This document shows, piece after piece, positions 58,401 to 64,000 of a DNA stretch of 64,000 nucleotides (the first letter of the stretch is position 1; each line of letters starts with the position of its first letter). This stretch comes from Nyssa sinensis (Eukaryota > Streptophyta > Magnoliopsida > Cornales > Nyssaceae). The stretch spans positions 186,001 to 250,000 of the forward strand of contig VIRR01000518.1 in assembly GCA_008638375.1 (NCBI GenBank). The letters are read 5' to 3'. The notes under the pieces were generated by a model. The model ran no database searches and was not told the origin of the DNA. It saw nothing but the letters and a program-made list of their open reading frames with translations. The translations under genes and the position numbers were made by a program.

Positions 58401-61226
58401 TGTCACGACCCGAAACCCACCCTATGCGGATTTCGAGTCGCGGGGCCGACCCTAAGGCCGTCCCTACTTTTTCCATTCCTGTATCATAATACTAATATGC
58501 AAAGTACCAAATTCTTAAAACAATAACAGCGGAAGTTTATCACTACAATAGTCAGTGGAAGTCTTAACATACATCATATGGTTTTACAGTACCGAGTCAA
58601 AATTAAACATAACCAGCACCCGTGGGTGGTGAATACATGGGAGAATTAAAACATAGTCTAATACAATTCTTCAAAATATCCTCCTATGCTTCCAGACTCC
58701 TATTGGGGTCTTGCGGTGTCATTACCTGAAAAGGGGTAAGTAGGGTGGAATGAGCTACAAGAGCCCAGCAAGTAAATACAGATCTCCGACACTGGTATCG
58801 AGGATCATAAAAGAATATGAATCCAAGAATAAGAATATGATAGCCAATCATAAAAATAAGATGCTATAATAGCCAATGGAAACAATTGTCATGATGGCAA
58901 ATGAACAGTGGGATCACAATGTGTAATCAGTAGGAATGGCATAACAATGTCCTGGAATTCTCGACGATAATACAATAACAAGAAAATACTGCCAATATAA
59001 TTGATCACAACAAATCAATAAAGGAATATCTCGCAATATAAGATAATCACAAGAATAATGTAATTCAACAATTATAGTGGAGCAATCGTGTAAGAGATGC
59101 TTTTATTCTATGTCAGGGCTTAGCACGCCCTCGGTCCTTGGGGGCCCGGTTTACCCCCTTCAGTGCATTCCAGTGTATGGCCACATGTCCGTTCACGGAC
59201 TCGACCCGAAGGTCTTCAGTGTATTTAAAAGCATCGGATGGATATTGTGACTGAGCACAAATCCAGTATATATAAACATTTCATGATCATAAATGATTCC
59301 ATAGGAGTATATAAAAATGGATTATCATAAATTCAATGGAAACATAACAATAGGCATTTCAAAGCACGGTCCAACATGATGACAATGGTACACAATAAAT
59401 CAATGTCCACCAGATAAAACAATATCACATTGTGGAGACAATAACATCAGCTACGCTCAGGAGTACAAGTTTGGCAGTAAAAGAATGAATTTGGCTTGAT
59501 AACACCACATGGAAGAGAAAGGGTATCTACTTACCTCTAATGAAATCTTAGCTTAGAAATTCGTGAGTGGGCCTTTCCCCTTCAAGTTCCCTATATATCA
59601 ATAAACGTGTTTCAGAATAAATGTTTATTCATCAATCTTACGTCTCGTCATCTTAAGTATCTCTAATGCCAATTTAGACTTCACCATTGAGTCCATAGGG
59701 TTCGGAATAATAAAAATTCACTAGTTCTTTAATTTAATCGGAGTCCATTTGACTCACTTATGAAGCAGGGGTATTTTGGTCATTTGTACAAGTCGTAACT
59801 TTTTGGGACTCCGTCTCGTGAAACGGACCTCACCATTGGACTCAGAGCATTCGAGATAATAAAAATTGACTAATCATTTACCTTATTTGGACCTCGATTG
59901 ACTCGTAATTAAAGTAGGGTTATTATTGTAAAATTAACATTTTCTTGTTGGGCCTTAGTGGAATTACCTATAACTTTCAGGGTCAAAGTGTAATTATGCA
60001 GAGTTGCGGTCTGAACCAGTTGGTTTATGACCAGAAACCCTAAACCGGTCTGCCTATTTCCTGAACCAACCGGTTCAGTTCAAATCAAAGAACCGGATTG
60101 AGATATTCTCTCATCTACCTTATCCACGTTTTAGATAACCCCAAAAACCCAATTTGATTTACTATGTCCGTGTCCAAACAAGCCCAATCCCTTTTAATTT
60201 TAAAACAAAACGACACAGTGTTGGTACCCGTATTACAGTCGGTCGGATCTCAACCCGACCCGACCCACACCCGGTCTCATCCTGACCCGAAGAAGCCCCT
60301 GTTAATCCGGTCGTCTTCTCCGGTGGGTTTTCCGGCCATTATCGCCGGAATAGCTAAATTCTCTACGGATCTCACTGATTTCACGTCCGTTTTCTACTAT
60401 TTTCATTCCAAATGAAATCTAGGATTTAAAGAAACGTTTGAGGACTAAATTTGGCTCTCCCTGTGATCGGTTTTCCAACACCCATTCCCAGTTTCCGGCG
60501 TTGCACGGGTGGGGGAATAACTGGCCATAGAATGGCCATTTCTTGACCATTTAAACTGATTCAAAGTGTTTTGAGATCCTGGGGTAATTTCCTATGCATA
60601 TTATGGTTCAATTTTCCATTTAGGTTCACCTATTTTAAATCACCATTTCTAACCGAAACCCAGTTCTTTTTTTTTTCTCTTGTTTTTCCTTCTTTGTTTC
60701 AGGTCTTACTGTTCCAGTAATCAGTTCTATAATTATACAAAGTAAATTTAAAGAACAAAGGCACAGTGGTTTACCTGTTCTCAGGCAACTGCTGTACCTC
60801 AAATTTCAGCTTCCTCTCTCTATCTCTACGTCTGGTTCTTTTCTCTCCTTCCAATTCTTGCGATTCTATTTTCTCTCTCTTCAAATTCCTTCTCTATTCC
60901 CTTAACCGACCCCTAGTCGGTGGCCCTTGCCACCTGTAGCTGCGGTGGCAGCATACCCATGCACACAAGACACCTCACCCTATTATATATATATATATAT
61001 ATATTTACATATATTATTCAATCTACCATATATATGTTTATATGGCCGTATACATATTATATATATATATATATATTCATGAGATCACTTTAATACATTA
61101 TTATGCATACATATTCATATATACATATCCATTTAATTATGCAACATAAACTTAAAACAGTTCGGGTTTCATTATTGTATCAACTTACCTCGATATTTGT
61201 GCCATATCCCGAGTCGGGGTATTACA
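58401..61226 (-). repeat. 5' LTR of O (F1, 2,826 bp)
   Basis: TGTCACGACCC at the left, CGGGGTATTACA at the right. Co-linear with 38578-38769 plus 51024-53672. Contains stem-loops (60905-60952), CT-rich blocks and AT runs (about 60983-61003 and 61058-61076). Confidence 0.95.
60905..60952. other. F1 stem-loops (copy 4)
   Basis: Same inverted repeats as copy 3; the only difference is a C/T in the first loop, leaving both stems intact. Confidence 0.6.
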
Positions 61227-61501
61227 CTACAGTTCTGATTTTTCCTCCATGCATGTATGGAGATTGTATATCAATAATCAGATTTTCTCTTGATGTTTCA
61301 TCTCCCCCAAGTGCATGATGGGTTTGCATGCAATTTGGTTGGGAGGAGATGTAATCATGGTGGGATAGGCATGATGGGCTATAGCATAGGGTGATGCATG
61401 CTGATGTGTTGCATGCTTGTCCATTGGCCACTTTGGGGAATGGTCAAATCTGAATGGTATTTAAATATATATCTTTGCACATATATACACAAAAGTGCTC
61501 C

Positions 61502-61572
61502 TAGCCTAGATGGTAATTTTTTGGTAAAACAGATTCTGACTAGTTTGGTCAAGGGATCAAATCCTCTTGGCC
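61502..61572 (+). other. tRNA-like A/B-box module in U
   Basis: TAGCCTAGATGGTAAT is the best A box of this module type; GGATCAAATCC is the B-box counterpart. Antisense to U. Confidence 0.45.
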
Positions 61573-61800
61573 ACAATTTTTGGTCCTTTTTCCATATTTC
61601 GGGCTTAGGCCCTGTTTGGCTGCGCATTAATGCAGTTTCACTATTTCATACTTAACTTTTATTCTGTAACTTATTTTTTGCCGCCGTTTCTTCTGGTCAA
61701 CTCCTAATTAGGTTAGCTTCTTAATTATTCTTTATGTTTGGTTCAGATAAATGATTAGTAACTAATCATTACTTAATCAGGGTCGGGGTGTTACAAAAAT

Positions 61801-61907
61801 GGAGAACACAGGAACTTCCAACTACAAGAGTTAGAGAAAATTCGCAATGATGCCTATGAGAGTCCAAGGATTTACAAGGAAAAGATTAAGGCTTTTCATG
61901 ACAAGAT
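61801..61907 (+). pseudogene. Athila integrase, C-terminal fragment
   Basis: Translates in the same frame as the RT remnant at 35493 and shows the typical Athila integrase tail segment (QLQELEKIRNDAYES, RIYKEKIKAFHD). Ends at the insertion of T at 61908. The catalytic core is not present. Confidence 0.85.
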
Positions 61908-63864
61908 TGTAACACCCCGACCTGAATATGGGATCATCGAGTCGTGGGTTATGAATTGGTGATCGAGACCTTAAGTAACGGGGTCGGTTTCGACCCCGAC
62001 ACGTAGACTTTTAGTAGAAGTCCTGAAAACCAGGACGACTGTACATCACTTTCATTGCAATCACCAACCTGTTTCGGTTAGTTCCATAATAATTATAGAT
62101 TTTCACGTCAATTGCCGGTCATTGATACGAGTAGGAGATTTGGGCACGCATTACGAGGTTAAGAGAAAATTAGTGTAAAGATGCCTACACTTAAGAAAAT
62201 AATTAATTAATTTAAAATAATTAATTAATTAAATTAATAATTAGTTATAATTAAATATTAAGACACACACCTACACACACTAGAAGGTGTATTGTGTGTG
62301 AATACATATGACCAAGTATGTATACATGTGTGTATAAACATGCATGTGTGTATATTAATATATATATATATAAGTAAATGTTTAAAGTATGTGTGTGTAG
62401 AAGAGGGAAAGTGTGTGTGTGTCGGTGGAGAGGTGTGTATTAGAGTATGAGTTATATTATATGTATATATGTATATATATATATATATATATATACATGC
62501 AAAACAAAACAAACTCATGCACAGCCACTTGATGGCCTGCAAAAACAGTAGAGTAGAGAGGCACTCATTAGAGAAGCTGCCATAAGTTAACTCAGTTGGT
62601 AGGGAAATCAAAAAATGTGATGATCAAATATACCCCCATATACATATACATATGTTAGTATACACACACCCACACAAAATTTAGTTCAGACAGAGAGAAG
62701 AAGAGTGAGAGTTCTTAGAAGGAGAAGGAAGGAAGTCAGAGGTAGAAGAAGGAGAAAACAGTGAGAAAAAGGTAAACCCACGAAAAACACCTAAATTTCT
62801 CTCTCTAGAATATATGCATGTGTATAGGCTGTTTAAGTTTTATTTATGCATGTATGATGTTTAGGACATTAATACGTGAATAAGGTATGAAATTTGGTCC
62901 TTAAAACAACCTAAAATGCACAACCGTACACAAAACAGCCATAAGAGACCTTGCTTACAGTAGGTCTGAATCCATCACCACCAAACCCTATTTGGCTTAT
63001 CAAGACCTATACTAGACCCTACCAGGGTTCTAAAAACCCATGACCGCGACCAAAAACCTTAAGAAATGACTCTAAAAAATTGAGTTGTAGGTACGGGTTC
63101 CCAAGACCAATCTCAGAAATGTGAGATTAAAACCACTTTTATAAATGAAAACTGAAACCTTATGATCAGGGGATCATGACAAAACAAATCCCATCGATTT
63201 TGGTTCAGAAATGAGCATATACGAATGAGTTGCAGGTTGGGCTATCAACCCTCTGCCCGAACTCGTTAGGCTTGGTTAATCCCTAAAACGAATGCCAAAA
63301 TGATGCTTAGTGTTAGGGGAACATTTCTGTTTGAAAACAGTAAGGATTTATAGAACCAAAATGCACGAAATTGAAGCTTTTAAGCTTCAAAAATTAGGGC
63401 AATAGTAGGGGTCGAACGAGGAAGGTGACAATGAGTCAACTCGGTTTTAAAAACCCAACATGAGTCGACCCAGACACGTGGGGGCTTAAGGTAGTGCCAC
63501 TACATTAATCTAACGACGTTGTTTCGGGGGCCTAATACATATATATATATATATACATATGTGAAGTTTTAAAAGAAGAAGGAAAAATTTGCTGTCGATG
63601 GGGTTCGAACCCCTGACCTCACGCGTCCAACCCTCGCCTCTTTCAACTTGGCCACGCGTCCGCATGTGGCAATATATGACAATAATATATATATATATAT
63701 ATATATTATATATAAAAAAAAAAAAGTTTTTCACGCTTCCGCAAACCACATGTCGCACATCTATTCGATACCACTGCTTATGTGAGCCTTGCCCTAAGGC
63801 CCTCGGGCCGAAGGGTGGCAGTCCCGACACGAGATCCATAGAGGGTGGGTTTTGGGTCGTGACA
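61908..63864 (+). repeat. 5' LTR of element T (F2-related, 1,957 bp)
   Basis: Starts TGTAACACCCCGACC and ends GGGTCGTGACA, followed by a primer site, so it is a 5' LTR. AAGAT (61903-61907) should be its target duplication; the partner lies outside the window. Its ends match U and Z, but the middle is much shorter and lacks the GTCTCGT modules. AT runs occur at 62461-62496 and 63536-63556. Confidence 0.9.
63595..63662 (-). other. tRNA-like sequence in the T LTR
   Basis: Minus strand: GTGGCCAAGTTGAAAGAGGCG (tRNA-like D-arm) and GGGGTTCGAACCCC (perfect B box, T-arm stem). The ends do not pair as an acceptor stem, so it is not a functional tRNA gene. Counterpart of 9821-9905. Confidence 0.5.
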
Positions 63865-63867
63865 GAG

Positions 63868-64000
63868 TGGTATTAGAGCACTAGGTTAACTTGAACAAGC
63901 TTAGTGACACTAGAAGAGTTAGAACATAATTATGAGTTAGGTAGGGTTTAGGGCTACCTAAGATATGTGAAGTACATGATATGATATGAAGGCGAGGTAT
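63868..64000 (+). mobile_element. Primer site and leader of element T (continues beyond window)
   Basis: TGGTATTAGAGC (63868-63879) is the iMet primer site with one change. The remaining 121 bases are non-coding leader; gag is not reached. Confidence 0.8.

Larger units (their letters stand above)
38578..61226 (-). mobile_element. Element O: complete Tekay-type chromovirus, nonsense-broken
   Basis: Bounded by perfect CTACA duplications (38573-38577 and 61227-61231). Organisation on the minus strand: 5' LTR (58401-61226), iMet primer site (58386-58397), gag-pol in a single frame (58238-53721), polypurine tract (53673-53685), 3' LTR (53672 to 38578, interrupted by element I). Clade assigned from the integrase C-terminal chromodomain. 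By eye the LTRs differ by roughly 30-40 substitutions in 2.8 kb plus AT-run indels. Confidence 0.95.
35494..61795 (-). repeat. Solo LTR U (F2), inserted in Athila pol; contains element O
   Basis: LTR parts are 35494-38577 and 61232-61795, about 3.65 kb. Starts TGTCACGACCCG and ends GGGGTGTTACA. Flanked by perfect AAAAT duplications (35489-35493 and 61796-61800), on either side of which Athila coding sequence continues in frame. Contains a 40-bp tandem duplication, a 23-bp bZIP-type palindrome, three GTCTCGT-type modules (37010-37380) and a tRNA-like module (61502-61564). Confidence 0.9.
11653..61907 (+). mobile_element. Athila-type Ty3/gypsy element, decayed and interrupted (base of the nest)
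   Basis: The visible parts are an LTR end, a tRNA-Asp primer site, gag (13033-13911 and 33794-34481), protease (34486-35100), the first part of reverse transcriptase (to 35493) and the C-terminal part of integrase (61801-61907). The Gag phrases around HLLPTFHGL and WLYYLPSGSITTW are typical of the Athila lineage. Most of RT, RNase H and the integrase core were deleted before solo LTR U arrived. Insertions: X at 13912, U at 35494, T at 61908. The 3' LTR is not in the window. Confidence 0.85.

Noticed and set aside
63595..63662. Functional tRNA gene on the minus strand
   Set aside because: A and B boxes are present, but no acceptor stem or anticodon arm can be formed. Kept as tRNA-like sequence.

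Overview
The window is plant nuclear DNA made entirely of nested LTR retrotransposons. I see no host gene. The evidence for a plant is the set of lineages: a Tekay-type chromovirus with a chromodomain, a Tat-type element with a second RNase H and an antisense spliced gene, an Athila element, and tRNA-iMet or tRNA-Asp primer sites. The species cannot be named from the sequence.

The ground layer is a plus-strand Athila element (11653 to 61907, interrupted). Its LTR end, tRNA-Asp primer site, decayed gag, protease and the first part of reverse transcriptase are visible, followed directly by the C-terminal part of integrase. It was hit three times. (1) A minus-strand element 'X' (13912-33788) split gag; X is itself hit by solo LTRs W (15158-21998, containing another at 18984-21770) and Z (24097-30973, containing another at 25936-29157). 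(2) A solo LTR 'U' (35494-61795) landed in the polymerase remnant. U contains a complete Tekay element 'O' (38578-61226), and the 3' LTR of O contains a young Tat-type element 'I' (38770-51018). (3) A plus-strand element 'T' begins at 61908 in the integrase remnant and leaves the window on the right. Left of the Athila LTR, five minus-strand LTR right-hand ends follow one another (4771, 7166, 7895, 9293, 11652). Their left halves lie outside the window, so the left edge sits inside a further stack of insertions. Eight target-site duplications can be read directly and fix the order of events.

Two LTR families account for most of the bases. F1 is about 2.8-3.2 kb, ends in GGTATTACA (minus-strand copies read on +) and carries a conserved pair of stem-loops. 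F2 is mostly 3.6-4 kb, ends in GGGGTGTTACA and carries tRNA-like A-box/B-box modules. Both start with TGTCACGACCC and share a reiterated GTCTCGT-GGACC module.

The most informative element is I. Its LTRs differ by one base in 627. Its gag-protease frame ends in UAG-CAA-UUA, the tobamovirus-type readthrough context, with pol continuing in the same frame. It carries an antisense three-exon gene with a TATA box, and a 31-unit minisatellite built from two kinds of hairpin-forming unit. Element O keeps one frame over about 1,500 codons but has four nonsense codons, all explicable by cytosine deamination.
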